Shown one piece after another: positions 33,219 to 41,564 of a stretch of 45,409 bases of DNA; position 1 is the first letter of the stretch, and every line of letters starts with the position of its first letter. The notes beneath the pieces are model-generated. The model made no database searches. It saw only the letters and a program-made list of their open reading frames with translations, and was not told the origin of the DNA. Source of the DNA: Roseiarcus fermentans (GTDB lineage Bacteria; Pseudomonadota; Alphaproteobacteria; Rhizobiales; Beijerinckiaceae); assembly GCF_003315135.1 (NCBI RefSeq), contig NZ_QNRK01000051.1:1-45409 (forward strand), written 5' to 3'. Made by a program: the position numbers and the translations under genes.

Positions 33219-34151
33219 TCAGTCCCTCCGCACCAGCCGCTCGAACTCCGCTTCGGTCGCGTATGACTTCTGCGCCCCGCGCTTCGTCACCGAGTCGGCG
33301 GCGTAGCGGGTCGCCTTCTCGAGCGCCGCGTCGAGGCCGACGCGGCCTGCGTAATAGCGGGCGAAGGCGCCGAGGAAGGCGTCGCCGGCGCCGGTGGTGT
33401 CGACCGCCTCGACCTTTGCCGGCGGGACGCGCCTCAGCCCCGCGGGCGAGGCGACCAGCGCGCCGCGCGCGCCGAGCGTCACGATCACCGTCTCGACGCC
33501 GTCCGCCAGCAGGCGCTGCGCCGCGCGCGCGACCTCGTCCTCGCTTCCGACGGGCAGGCCAGTCAGAATCGCGAGCTCGGTCTCGTTCGGCGCGACGAAG
33601 CTCGCGAGCCTGACCATCGCCCGGTCGAGCGTCGTGACCGCCGGAGCCGGGTTCAGCACGGTCTTGACGCCCCGGCGCCGGCCGAATTCGAGCGCCGCGG
33701 TGACGGTCTCGAGCGGCACCTCGAGCTGCAGCAGGATGAGGTCGCAGGTTGCGAGATCCGCCGCCGCCGCCTCGACGTCGGCGGGCGTCAAGTCGCCGTT
33801 GGCGCCCTTGACGATCAGAATGAAATTCTCGCCGGCGGGGTTGACCAGAATGGTCGCGGTTCCGGTCGATTGGTCCGCCACCCGGCCGACATGCCGCGCA
33901 TCCACGCCGAGCGCGGCGAAATTGGCGAGCACGTTGGCGCCGAGCGCGTCGTCGCCGACCTTCGACACCATCACGACGTCGGCGCCGAGCTTCGCCGCCG
34001 CGACCGCCTGGTTCGCGCCCTTGCCGCCGAAATTCATCTCGAACCGCGGCGCGGCGATCGTCTCGCCCCAGGCCGGCATGCGCTCGACATAGGTGACGAC
34101 GTCGACGTTGCTCGAGCCGACGACGCCGATGCGCGGACGCTGTTGCGACAT
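33219..34151 (-). CDS. rbsK: ribokinase
   Basis: A 310-residue PfkB-family sugar kinase that phosphorylates ribose to ribose 5-phosphate. Signature 1 is NFGGKGANQAVAAAKLGADV (residues ~38-57). Signature 2 is DTTGAGDAFLGAFARYYAG with the catalytic Asp in GAGDAF. NPAPA, NETELAILTG and VTLGARGAL are also typical of RbsK. It is a separate minus-strand gene 5 kb from the sugar importer. It could act on sugar imported there, but no direct link is seen. A 34-bp motif shared with another gene lies about 65-95 bp upstream. Confidence 0.9.
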   Translation of the reverse strand: MSQQRPRIGVVGSSNVDVVTYVERMPAWGETIAAPRFEMNFGGKGANQAVAAAKLGADVVMVSKVGDDALGANVLANFAALGVDARHVGRVADQSTGTATILVNPAGENFILIVKGANGDLTPADVEAAAADLATCDLILLQLEVPLETVTAALEFGRRRGVKTVLNPAPAVTTLDRAMVRLASFVAPNETELAILTGLPVGSEDEVARAAQRLLADGVETVIVTLGARGALVASPAGLRRVPPAKVEAVDTTGAGDAFLGAFARYYAGRVGLDAALEKATRYAADSVTKRGAQKSYATEAEFERLVRRD

Positions 34152-34484
34152 GACGATTGTTCCCCCCGCGCGCGACGCTTGCGGAGCCTTGGGTTCGCGC
34201 TGACCCCATGCTCCCGACGAGCAGGGCAGCATACACGATCGCCGGGAAACTGGAGGGGCTGCCGCGGACGGAGGGTTTGGCGGCGGCGCGCGCCTTGCGC
34301 CGCAATCCATTTGACCGAGAGGGTTCCGATCGGCCTCGGGGTGGGCGCCCGAGCCTGCGCCACCGCGCGCGAGCGGCAGGCGGGCCTTGACGTTTCGGCC
34401 GGGCCCCGGTGGATACCGGTTGAGCGGGAGGCTATCCGGCATGGGGCCGGAATCGCCGGCGTTGCCTTTGTCTCGGAGCGGGAT
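34152..34484. other. divergent intergenic region between rbsK and a one-TM protein
   Basis: About 330 bp containing the first copy of the 34-bp shared motif (34213-34246) and no gene that I can support. Confidence 0.5.
34213..34246 (-). repeat. 34-bp motif upstream of rbsK (copy 1)
   Basis: On the minus strand it reads CCCGGCGATCGTGTATGCTG then CCCTGCTCGTCGGG; the copy at 35730-35763 differs at two positions. TGTATGCT resembles an extended -10 element. Both copies precede minus-strand genes in the same orientation. Confidence 0.7.
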
Positions 34485-34940
34485 GTGAATCCAGCTTATG
34501 TCTCCGCGTTCGCGGCTCTCGCGGGCGCAATCATCGGCGGCCTGACCTCGTTCGCGACGTCGTGGTTCACGCAGAAGGAGCAGCTTCGGCATGCGAGCCG
34601 CGAGGCGCGGACGGCCAAGCTGGAGGCGCTCTACAACGAGTACATCACCCTGGCGGCAGGCCTCTATGCCGACGCGCTTTCGCACCAGACCGAGGAACTG
34701 TCGAAGATGGTGCCGCTCTACGCGCTGGGAAGCCGGATGCGGCTGGTGTCGTCCCGAGCGGTGACCGATGCGGCCCTGCGTATCGACGACACCATCCTCG
34801 ACACCTACCTGGCGCCGAACCGCAGCCTTCAGGAGGCGCGGTCGCTGGTCCGCGAGGGCGAGATCAAGACTTTGCTGATCGCGTTCAGCGAGGCTTGCAG
34901 AGAGGACCTCGCCGCCCGCGCCGTGACAAGGCGGCGATAA
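34485..34940 (+). CDS. uncharacterised single-pass membrane protein
   Basis: A 151-residue protein with one N-terminal membrane helix (AYVSAFAALAGAIIGGLTSF), followed by a basic/helical cytosolic part (QLRHASREARTAKLEALYNE) with no recognisable domain. Translation starts at GTG 34485, supported by GGAG seven bases upstream; the ATG at 34483 is out of frame. Similar one-TM hypothetical proteins are widespread in proteobacteria, and nothing in the neighbours suggests a function. It converges with the 2H phosphoesterase gene. Confidence 0.65.
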   Translation: MNPAYVSAFAALAGAIIGGLTSFATSWFTQKEQLRHASREARTAKLEALYNEYITLAAGLYADALSHQTEELSKMVPLYALGSRMRLVSSRAVTDAALRIDDTILDTYLAPNRSLQEARSLVREGEIKTLLIAFSEACREDLAARAVTRRR

Positions 34941-34968
34941 GCCCGGGGCGACCACGCTCCCGCCGGCG

Positions 34969-35619
34969 TTACGGCTTCGCGTCGAGTTGCGCGAGCTTCT
35001 TCGCCGCCGTGCCGAACGGGCCGAGTTGATAGACGGCGGCCCCGGCGGGCGAGAAGGTGAACGATTCGAACGGTTCGGCCAGCATCCGGTCGAGGTCGCC
35101 GGTGGGCGCGACGCCGATCGTGACGTGCGGGTTGTAAAGCGCGCCCGACCGCTTCGGAACGAAGGTCGCCACGTAGTCGATCAGGCCCGGGTCGATGACG
35201 GGATCGTCGGGCGTGGTCACGAACGCCGCCGACTCCCCGGTCGCGACCGTGAACGGGGCCACCGCTGCGACCACCTCCGCTTGCAGTTCGACGAGTTCCG
35301 GGGTCGGCCTCGCCACGATGCCGGCGACGCCGACGCCGGCCATCGGGAGGTAGTAATACTGGAAGGCTTGCAGTTTCATGGCGGTGACGTCGGCGCGGGC
35401 GAGCACCCGATCGAGCGCGGCGGTGATCGTGTCGAGATCGTCGGTGCGGACGAAGCGCTGGACGAGCGTGATATGCGGTCTGTGCGTCGCGTCGAGGGCG
35501 AAGCCCGCGGGGTAGAGCTTCAGCAGGCGGGCGTTATTGGCCGCCGCGCGCTGGAGCATGGTCGCGTCCGGCTCGAGCAGAACGTCGATCGCGGTCACGT
35601 CGCTCGCCTGGTGTCCCAT
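34969..35619 (-). CDS. 2'-5' RNA ligase / 2H phosphoesterase family protein
   Basis: A 216-residue protein with two H-x-T-like motifs, HITLVQ near residue 48 and HVTIGV near 185, that define the 2H phosphoesterase superfamily (LigT, cyclic phosphodiesterase). Such enzymes cleave or join 2'-phosphate or cyclic phosphodiester bonds; the exact substrate is unknown. The start MGHQASDV is preceded by GGAGG about eleven bases upstream. A longer frame (MADAPPGG) exists but is less family-like. It appears to be a single-gene unit with its own upstream copy of the 34-bp motif. Confidence 0.75.
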   Translation of the reverse strand: MGHQASDVTAIDVLLEPDATMLQRAAANNARLLKLYPAGFALDATHRPHITLVQRFVRTDDLDTITAALDRVLARADVTAMKLQAFQYYYLPMAGVGVAGIVARPTPELVELQAEVVAAVAPFTVATGESAAFVTTPDDPVIDPGLIDYVATFVPKRSGALYNPHVTIGVAPTGDLDRMLAEPFESFTFSPAGAAVYQLGPFGTAAKKLAQLDAKP

Positions 35620-35729
35620 GGCTTTGGCTTCCTCCCTGCATTCGCCGCCCGGCGGGGCGTCCGCCAACCGCGGCGCGGTTCGTCCCGCGCCGCGTCGACA
35701 CGGAGCCTCGGGGTTCGGCGCGCCCGGCG

Positions 35730-35763
35730 CCCGACGATCGGGGCAGCATACACGATCGCCGGG
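35730..35763 (-). repeat. 34-bp motif upstream of the 2H phosphoesterase gene (copy 2)
   Basis: Matches the motif before rbsK at 32 of 34 positions in the same orientation. It lies about 110-145 bp before the start codon of the 2H phosphoesterase gene. Confidence 0.7.
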
Positions 35764-35870
35764 CCGCGGAGTCGCGCGCGGCGCCGGGCCGGCGGGTCTC
35801 GATCCGAGCGAAGGGTCAGGGGACGACCTTCAGCGGCCAGGCGCCGCTCGCGACCCTCGCGTACGCGCGC

Positions 35871-36953
35871 TCACGGCTGCACCACGGTCAGGGAAAACGG
35901 GCCCGCGTTGGCGGCGGCGTGGTCGATCGCGGCGTTGATCTCGGCGAGGGGAAAGGTCGTCACTTCGCGGCGGCCGAGGTCGATCAGGCCGGCGTTGACG
36001 ATGCCGATCATCCGCGCAACCGCCTCGCGCGGGCACATCCACTGCCCCTGGATCCTGATGTTGTTGCGCATGATCCATCGATAGGGCAGTCCCAGATCCT
36101 CTCCGCCCTGCATGCCGACGCCGCCCATCAGGGAGACACGGCCATTCGGCCGCACCGTGAGGAGTGCGGCGCGCACCTGGGCAGGCGTCGCCCGAGGCGG
36201 GAGGATGTCGAACACGCAGTCGATCGGCCCCGAAGCGGTCTTGAGGATGGCGGCGCGGTCGGCCTCCTCGTCGCCCGCCATGACGACGGGGCGCACCCTC
36301 GGCCCGAACCGGCGGCCGAGTTCCTCCAGCACGGCCGGGTTGCGGCCGGTGGCGACGACTCGGCCGGCGCCCATGGCCAAGGCGACCTCCACCGCGGCGC
36401 TGCCGAATTTTCCGGTTGCGCCATTGACGACGAGGGTCTCCCCGGCCCTCAACGCGATCGACGACAGACCGCCGTAAGGCACGAGCAGGCTCGCCAGTCC
36501 GCACCATTGCGCCGCCTGGGCGCCGTCGAAGTCGGGGATGCGCGCCACGTTCTCCGTCGGAGCGAGCATCTGCTCGGCGTAAGACCCGTCATGATAGTAA
36601 CGTTGCAGGCGCAGGCCGCCTTCGGCGTTGCCGGCGGAAAGGCCCTGCAGGGTGATGTCCGGCGCAATCGCGTCGTCGCGAGAGCGGACGATCGGATCGC
36701 AAAAGACCCAGTCGCCCACGGACAAGCGGGTCGCGTCGGGCCCGAACGCGCGCACCCTGCCAATGCCGCCTGCCCCCGGTACGACAGGCGTCTCCAGAAG
36801 GTACGGCCTCTGGCCGCTGAAGACCTCCTTGGCGTAGCTCAGAACGCCGGCGGCGACCACGTCGACGATCACCTCGCCCGTCCCGAGGACCGGCGCCGGC
36901 ACGTCCTCGATGACCAAAGGCGATCCGAAGGCTTTGAGAATGGCGGCTTTCAT
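35871..36953 (-). CDS. medium-chain alcohol dehydrogenase-like oxidoreductase
   Basis: A 360-residue MDR protein. It has an N-terminal GroES-like domain (MKAAILKAFGSPLVIEDVPA, VPGAGGIGRVRAFGP) and a Rossmann domain with LVVNGATGKFGSAAVEVALA near residue 185. Zinc ligands are not arranged as in classical ADH: the usual C-x2-C...structural set is missing, so it belongs with the zinc-independent quinone-reductase/enoyl-reductase branch. It diverges from an XRE/MmyB-type regulator 100 bp away and is probably controlled by it. The ATG is preceded by a modest ribosome site. Confidence 0.85.
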   Translation of the reverse strand: MKAAILKAFGSPLVIEDVPAPVLGTGEVIVDVVAAGVLSYAKEVFSGQRPYLLETPVVPGAGGIGRVRAFGPDATRLSVGDWVFCDPIVRSRDDAIAPDITLQGLSAGNAEGGLRLQRYYHDGSYAEQMLAPTENVARIPDFDGAQAAQWCGLASLLVPYGGLSSIALRAGETLVVNGATGKFGSAAVEVALAMGAGRVVATGRNPAVLEELGRRFGPRVRPVVMAGDEEADRAAILKTASGPIDCVFDILPPRATPAQVRAALLTVRPNGRVSLMGGVGMQGGEDLGLPYRWIMRNNIRIQGQWMCPREAVARMIGIVNAGLIDLGRREVTTFPLAEINAAIDHAAANAGPFSLTVVQP

Positions 36954-37052
36954 GGAGGACCTCCCGAGCTGGGCAACCATCATGCCGCGCTTGCCGCGCC
37001 TCCGGAAGGACTGGTACTGTCCTGGGTCTGAGAAGCCCGGGACCGAGAAGGC

Positions 37053-37874
37053 ATGTCGCAGCCGAGACGCAAGGAACTGGGCGACTTCCTGAGATCGCGT
37101 CGCTGCCGCATCACGCCCAAGTCTGTCGGACTTCCCGCGACCGGTCGCCGCCGCGCGCCCGGACTGCGCCGGGAGGAGGTGGCCCAGCTCGCCGGCATCG
37201 GCGTCGACTGGTACGTGCGGCTGGAGCAGGGGCGCGCGGTCAACCCCTCGATCGCCACCATCGACGCGCTCGCCAGGGCGCTCCGTCTCGGCAAGGTGGA
37301 ACACGCCCATTTGCGGGCGTTGGCCTCGTCGCCGGATCGCCGGCTGTTCGTCGCCGAGGTTGTGCCGCCGACGCTTCGCCGGGTGGTGGAAAGCCTCGAC
37401 CAGCCCGCTTACGTCACCGGGCGGCGGTGGGACGTGTTGGCCTGGAACGACGCGGCCGACGAGATTTTCGAGTTTGGCCGGCTCGCCGACGGCGATCGCA
37501 ACACCCTGGTCATGGTTCTGACCGACGCCCACGCGCGGCGTTTGTTCGGCGAGCGCTGGGGCGAGGAAGCCCGGCGCATGGTCGCCCAGTTCCGGGCCAG
37601 CCACGATCTATGGGCCGGCGACCCCGCCTTTCTCGATCTGCTGGAACGGCTGCGCGCCGGTTGCCCCGAGTTCGAGCGTTGGTGGGAGGCGCACGACATC
37701 GGCCAGGCCCGATCCGGGCGCAAGCACATCATTCACCCACGAAAGGGCGCACTCGAGTTCGTATACGCCACGTTCCAGTCCAATGACGACGTTGGCCTCA
37801 AGCTCGCCATCTACACGCCTGCCGCTCGAGGAGCGGACCCTGGGGAAGAACGGAGACCTCTTGCAGGGGCGTAG
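37053..37874 (+). CDS. XRE/MmyB-family transcriptional regulator
   Basis: A 273-residue regulator with an N-terminal XRE-type HTH (RREEVAQLAGIGVDWYVRLE, then QGRAVNPSIATIDALARALR) and a C-terminal MmyB-like domain (LDQPAYVTGRRWDVLAWNDA, RRMVAQFRASHDLWAGDPAF, HPRKGALEFVYATFQSNDD). MmyB domains are PAS-like and are thought to bind fatty acids or other hydrophobic ligands. Such regulators often sit divergent from one short-chain or medium-chain dehydrogenase, exactly as here, and repress it. GTCCTGGG...CCCGGGAC (37018-37042) between them is an imperfect palindrome and a possible operator. Confidence 0.88.
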   Translation: MSQPRRKELGDFLRSRRCRITPKSVGLPATGRRRAPGLRREEVAQLAGIGVDWYVRLEQGRAVNPSIATIDALARALRLGKVEHAHLRALASSPDRRLFVAEVVPPTLRRVVESLDQPAYVTGRRWDVLAWNDAADEIFEFGRLADGDRNTLVMVLTDAHARRLFGERWGEEARRMVAQFRASHDLWAGDPAFLDLLERLRAGCPEFERWWEAHDIGQARSGRKHIIHPRKGALEFVYATFQSNDDVGLKLAIYTPAARGADPGEERRPLAGA

Positions 37875-38029
37875 CGGCGAACAGGGGGTGACCGCGCCGG
37901 CGTGAACTGCAGACGTTCCGGCAGATCGGCGTTCGCAGGACGGACGGATCGCGTTCGGCCGTGGCGAGCGCGCGGCTCCCAGAAAAACGGGATGGGGCGA
38001 CGCGCCGGCGCGAAGATCGGTTCTCCGCT

Positions 38030-38058
38030 TTGCAGCGGGACGGCCGTGGCCCTATATC
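38030..38058 (+). promoter_or_regulatory. sigma-70 promoter candidate for the HtrA protease gene
   Basis: TTGCAG and TATATC are 17 bp apart, predicting a start near 38065 and a leader of about 28 nt that includes GGAG before the TTG start codon. It supports initiation at TTG 38093 rather than at the upstream ATG 37961. Confidence 0.6.
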
Positions 38059-38092
38059 CCGCTCCGCCCGTCCATCGCCCGGAGTTCCCGAT

Positions 38093-39484
38093 TTGATCCG
38101 CCTCGTCTTGGTTTTTCTGCTCGCGCTCGGCGGCGCCGCCCTCGCCGACACGGCCAGGGTCGCGCCGCAGACTCCCGCGCAGGTCCGCCTGTCCTTCGCG
38201 CCGGTGGTCAAGAAGGCCGCGCCGGCCGTGGTCAACGTCTACGTTTCGCACGTCGAGCGCATGCCGCGGAACCCGCTGTTCGACGATCCGATCTTTCAGC
38301 GCTTCTTCGGCGGCGGCGGCGGGGAGGGCGAGCGGGTGCAGAAGGCGCTCGGGTCCGGCGTGCTGGTCGATCCCTCGGGCCTCGTCGTCACCAACTATCA
38401 CGTCGTCGAGAACGCGACCGAGGTGCGGGTGGCGCTCGCCGACCGGCGCGAATTCGAGGCCGAGATCGCGCTGCGCGACCCGCGCACCGACCTCGCGGTC
38501 CTGCGCCTCAAGAGCGAGGGCGAGACCTTCCCGACCCTCGAGATGGGCGATTCGGACGCGCTCGAAGTCGGCGACTTCGTCATCGCCATCGGCGATCCGT
38601 TCGGCGTCGGCCAGACCGTGACGCAGGGCATCGTGTCGGCGCTCGCGCGCACCCAGATCGGCGCGAGCGACTACGGCTTCTTCATCCAGACCGACGCCGC
38701 CATCAATCCCGGCAATTCCGGCGGCGCGCTGGTCGACCTCGACGGCCGCCTGGTCGGCATCAACTCGATGATCTATTCGCGCTCCGGCGGCAGCATGGGA
38801 CTCGGCTTCGCCATTCCCGTCAGCATGGTCAAGGGCGTGGTCGCGGCGGCGCTGCACGGCGGCAAGTCGGTGAAGCGGGCCTGGCTCGGGGCGACGCTTC
38901 AGAACGTGTCCAAGGACATCGCCGACAATCTCGGCCTCGACCGGCCGACCGGCGCGCTCGTGGTCGAGGTCGACAGCGCCGGACCGGCCGCCGCGGCGGG
39001 GCTCAAGCGCGGCGACGTGATCGCGGCGATCGACGGCCAGCCGGTGGACGACGCCCAGAGCGTCGGCTTCCGCCTCGGCGTCAAGCCGCTCGGCGGGACA
39101 GCGCGGCTCGCGACCCTGCGCGACGGCAAGACGCTCGACCTGCCGCTGAAACTCGCTTCCGCGCCCGAAACGCCGCCGCGGGACGCGCTGACCATCCACG
39201 GCCGTTCGCCGTTCGACGGCGCCCTGGTGATGAACCTGTCGCCCGCGGTGGCGGAGGAGCTTTCGCTCGACGGCGCGCATCAGGGGGTGGTGGTCGCCGC
39301 GGTCGGCGAGAATTCGACCGCGGCGCAGGTCGGGGTGCAGAAGGGCGATATCGTGCTGGCGGTCAACGGCGCCGCCATCGCGTCGACCCGCGACCTCGAG
39401 CGCGCCTGTGCGGAACGCAGCCGGTGGTGGGACCTGACCATTTTGCGCGGCGGCGAGACGATCCGCACCCGGCTCGGGGGCTGA
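38093..39484 (+). CDS. degQ: periplasmic serine protease DegQ/HtrA family
   Basis: A 463-residue protease/chaperone with a signal peptide (MIRLVLVFLLALGGAALADT). The trypsin-like domain carries the catalytic triad: H103 in TNYHVVENA, D133 in RTDLAVLRL, and S209 in NPGNSGGAL. Two PDZ domains follow (about residues 265-355 and 375-455) with GAGLKRGDVI-like carboxylate-binding loops; these sense misfolded envelope proteins. The start is TTG with GGAG eight bases upstream. The in-frame ATG 37961 would put 44 unrelated residues before the signal peptide. Family members act as oligomeric periplasmic quality-control proteases. Confidence 0.92.
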   Translation: MIRLVLVFLLALGGAALADTARVAPQTPAQVRLSFAPVVKKAAPAVVNVYVSHVERMPRNPLFDDPIFQRFFGGGGGEGERVQKALGSGVLVDPSGLVVTNYHVVENATEVRVALADRREFEAEIALRDPRTDLAVLRLKSEGETFPTLEMGDSDALEVGDFVIAIGDPFGVGQTVTQGIVSALARTQIGASDYGFFIQTDAAINPGNSGGALVDLDGRLVGINSMIYSRSGGSMGLGFAIPVSMVKGVVAAALHGGKSVKRAWLGATLQNVSKDIADNLGLDRPTGALVVEVDSAGPAAAAGLKRGDVIAAIDGQPVDDAQSVGFRLGVKPLGGTARLATLRDGKTLDLPLKLASAPETPPRDALTIHGRSPFDGALVMNLSPAVAEELSLDGAHQGVVVAAVGENSTAAQVGVQKGDIVLAVNGAAIASTRDLERACAERSRWWDLTILRGGETIRTRLGG

Positions 39485-39519
39485 AAAAAGAGGCAGGGCG
39501 CCTCGGAGGGCGTCCTGCC
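39484..39519 (-). terminator. terminator after xseB
   Basis: Read on the minus strand, GGCAGGACGCCC and GGCGCCCTGCC form a stem of about ten pairs followed by TCTTTTTTCAG. The T-run fits transcripts coming from xseB, although the hairpin lies about 200 bp beyond its stop. It may also stop degQ from the other side. Confidence 0.75.
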
Positions 39520-39722
39520 AGGAGGCCGCGCGAGTGGGAGGAGCCTCGGGCGGATGTCGGGTTGTACGGAGCGCGGCGTCCGGCGGATCTCTTTCGGGCC
39601 CCGTCGCGGCCCGGGCGAAAGGGCCGGGCGGGCCGCGAGGGACTGTTCACGAGGGTCGATTCGACGCTGGTTTCGTTAACGAACCGTTATCGCGTCGCCT
39701 CGCGGGCCGGAGCCGCGCGCAA

Positions 39723-39986
39723 TTATTTCAGGTCGCCGTCGAGCGGCGCGACGCCCTTGGCCGCGCCGTCGGCCGAGAGCGTGATCTTTTCGATCCGCAT
39801 CTCGGCGTTGCGCAGAAGGTCGTCGCAACGCTTCTTCAGGGCTTCGCCGCGCTCGTACAGCCGGATCGAATCGTCGAGCGACACGGCGCCCTTCTCGAGC
39901 TGGTCGACGATCCGCTCGAGCTCGTGCAGCGCCGCCTCGAACGGCATCGCTGCGACGTCCGGCGCGCCCGGGTCGGCTTCGGTCAC
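39723..39986 (-). CDS. xseB: exodeoxyribonuclease VII small subunit
   Basis: An 87-residue protein with the XseB core FEAALHELERIVDQLEKGAV, SLDDSIRLYERGEALKKRCD. It combines with XseA to degrade single-stranded DNA from both ends. The length is normal for the family, and the C-terminus (EKITLSADGAAKGVAPLDGD) is typical. It lies 30 bp after the amino-acid binding-protein gene on the same strand, an unusual partner, so co-transcription is possible but not functional. xseA is not in this window. The ~200 bp after it have no gene, only the terminator and the palindrome TTCGTTAACGAA. Confidence 0.92.
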   Translation of the reverse strand: MTEADPGAPDVAAMPFEAALHELERIVDQLEKGAVSLDDSIRLYERGEALKKRCDDLLRNAEMRIEKITLSADGAAKGVAPLDGDLK

Positions 39987-40016
39987 GGCGTTCTCCAGGG
40001 TTCGTCGGCCGCCCGC

Positions 40017-40880
40017 TCAGTCGGGCAGGGCGGAGACGAGGTACAGCGTCTTGATGGTCTCGCTCGGCTGCATCTGCGGGCCGAAGGTCTTGGCGAACAC
40101 CAATGCGATCCCGCCGCCGTTGTAGATGTGGCTGAGCGCCCGGTCCACCGCGAGACGGAAGTCGCTGTCGCCGCGCGGCAGCGCCAGCGCATAGGGCTCG
40201 ATCGACAGATAGTCGTTGGCGAGGCGGAGTTTCGAAGGGTCGGACGCCTTCGACGCGAGCCAGGCGAGAATCGCCCGGTCGGCGAAATAGGCGGCGACGG
40301 CGCCGTCCTCGAGCTGCTTGATCCCGTCTTCGTGCGTGGCCGCCGGCACGACCTCGGCGTTGATCTTGAGGGTGGCCAGCGTGTCGCGCAGGCCCTTCTC
40401 GGTGGTGGTGCCGCCGAGCACGCCGACCTTCTTGCCGGCGAGCGCGGCGAGGTCGCTCGGGCCCTCGCCCTTGACCAGCAGGCTCGCCCCGTCGACGAAG
40501 GTCGGGATCGAGAAGTCGACCTTCTCGCGCCGCGACAGGGTCGCGCTGGTCGGTTCGCACAAGAGGTCGGCCTTGCCGGTCTCGATCGCGTCGAAACGGT
40601 CCTCCGCCGTGACCGGCACGAAAACGACCTTCAACTGGTCGAGGTTGAGCTGGGCGGCGAGGCCGGTCGCCACCGCGCGGCAGAGATCGACCATGAAGCC
40701 GGCGGGTTCTCCGCCGACGTCGCGGTAGGAGAACGGCGGCGCGTCGGCGCGCACCGCGAGCCGGATCGTCTTGTCCTGACGCACCGTGTCGAGCGTTCCC
40801 GCCGCGGCCGCGCCAGCGCCCGTCGCGGCGAGCGCGGCGGACAGCGCCAGGATTTTCGCGAAATGTCCAATCGAAGCCAT
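40017..40880 (-). CDS. amino-acid-type ABC transporter substrate-binding protein
   Basis: A 287-residue periplasmic binding protein (SBP_bac_3 class). It has a signal peptide (FAKILALSAALAATGAGAAA), then TIRLAVRADAPPFSYRDVGG, EPAGFMVDLCRAVATGLAAQ and DRFDAIETGKADLLCEPTSA. The VDFSIPTFVDG hinge region and CEPTS are typical of polar amino-acid or related binders. No permease or ATPase genes adjoin it, so it is an orphan component whose ligand is unknown; a truncated operon or a signalling role is possible. The ATG is upstream of xseB on the same strand. It may be controlled by the neighbouring Lrp. Confidence 0.85.
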   Translation of the reverse strand: MASIGHFAKILALSAALAATGAGAAAAGTLDTVRQDKTIRLAVRADAPPFSYRDVGGEPAGFMVDLCRAVATGLAAQLNLDQLKVVFVPVTAEDRFDAIETGKADLLCEPTSATLSRREKVDFSIPTFVDGASLLVKGEGPSDLAALAGKKVGVLGGTTTEKGLRDTLATLKINAEVVPAATHEDGIKQLEDGAVAAYFADRAILAWLASKASDPSKLRLANDYLSIEPYALALPRGDSDFRLAVDRALSHIYNGGGIALVFAKTFGPQMQPSETIKTLYLVSALPD

Positions 40881-40966
40881 GTCGACCCCCCGTTTCCAAC
40901 TGTCTTCGCCATAGCGGGCGTTCGCCGCAGTCCTAACAGACCCGTCCGCCCGGGCAAGGGGCGGCG

Positions 40967-41428
40967 TCAGATCGGCAGCGCGGTCGTCTGCTTGACGGTG
41001 CGCAGCGGCAGGGTCGACTGCACCCGCGAGACGCCCGGCAGCTGCGTCAGAATCTCGGTGTGGATCCGCTCGAAGTCGCGCGAGTCGCGGAACACCACCC
41101 GGAGCAGGTAGTCGGCCACCCCGGCCAGCAGATGGCATTCGGTGATCTCGGGGTGGCGGCCGACGTCGCGCTCGAAGGCGTCCAGCATCGCCCGGCCCTG
41201 CTGCTCGAGGGTGACGAACACGAAGGCGGCGCCGGCGAGACCGGCCTTGTCCGCGTCGATGAGCATGACGTAGCCGGCGATCACGCCCATTTCCTCGAGC
41301 GCGCGCACCCTTCTCAGACAGGCGGACGGCGACAGGTGGATGCGCTCGGCGAGATCGGCGTTGGACATCCGGCCGTCGCGCATCAGTTCGCGAAGAATCG
41401 CCCGGTCGAAATCGTCGAGATCGTCCAT
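40967..41428 (-). CDS. Lrp/AsnC-family regulator, probable regulator of ald
   Basis: A 153-residue regulator with an N-terminal winged HTH (DFDRAILRELMRDGRMSNAD, LAERIHLSPSACLRRVRALE) and a C-terminal RAM domain (AAFVFVTLEQQGRAMLDAFE, ITECHLLAGVADYLLRVVFR) for amino-acid sensing. It diverges from alanine dehydrogenase with 136 bp between. In many proteobacteria and in mycobacteria (AldR) this arrangement lets the Lrp protein control ald in response to alanine. The ATG (MDDLDDFD) is used; a GTG two codons earlier is also possible. Confidence 0.92.
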   Translation of the reverse strand: MDDLDDFDRAILRELMRDGRMSNADLAERIHLSPSACLRRVRALEEMGVIAGYVMLIDADKAGLAGAAFVFVTLEQQGRAMLDAFERDVGRHPEITECHLLAGVADYLLRVVFRDSRDFERIHTEILTQLPGVSRVQSTLPLRTVKQTTALPI

Positions 41429-41564
41429 GCGCACGAAGACACTGCCCGCCTGCGGTTTCGGCGCAATCTTATGCGAACACGCGCCGGGGTGAAGCCGAAA
41501 ATCGGCGAAAACGTGCGCAGCGAAGGCGCCATAGTGTCGGACGATGGTCAAGGAGGCGTGAGCG

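Noticed and set aside
37961-38092. ATG start 44 codons upstream for the HtrA protease
   Set aside because: It would put a non-signal sequence before a proper signal peptide, and the predicted promoter lies inside that extension.
39672-39683. TTCGTTAACGAA palindrome near xseB as regulatory site
   Set aside because: It is downstream of xseB and degQ with no promoter to control. It also partly resembles a CtrA site, but its position gives no target.
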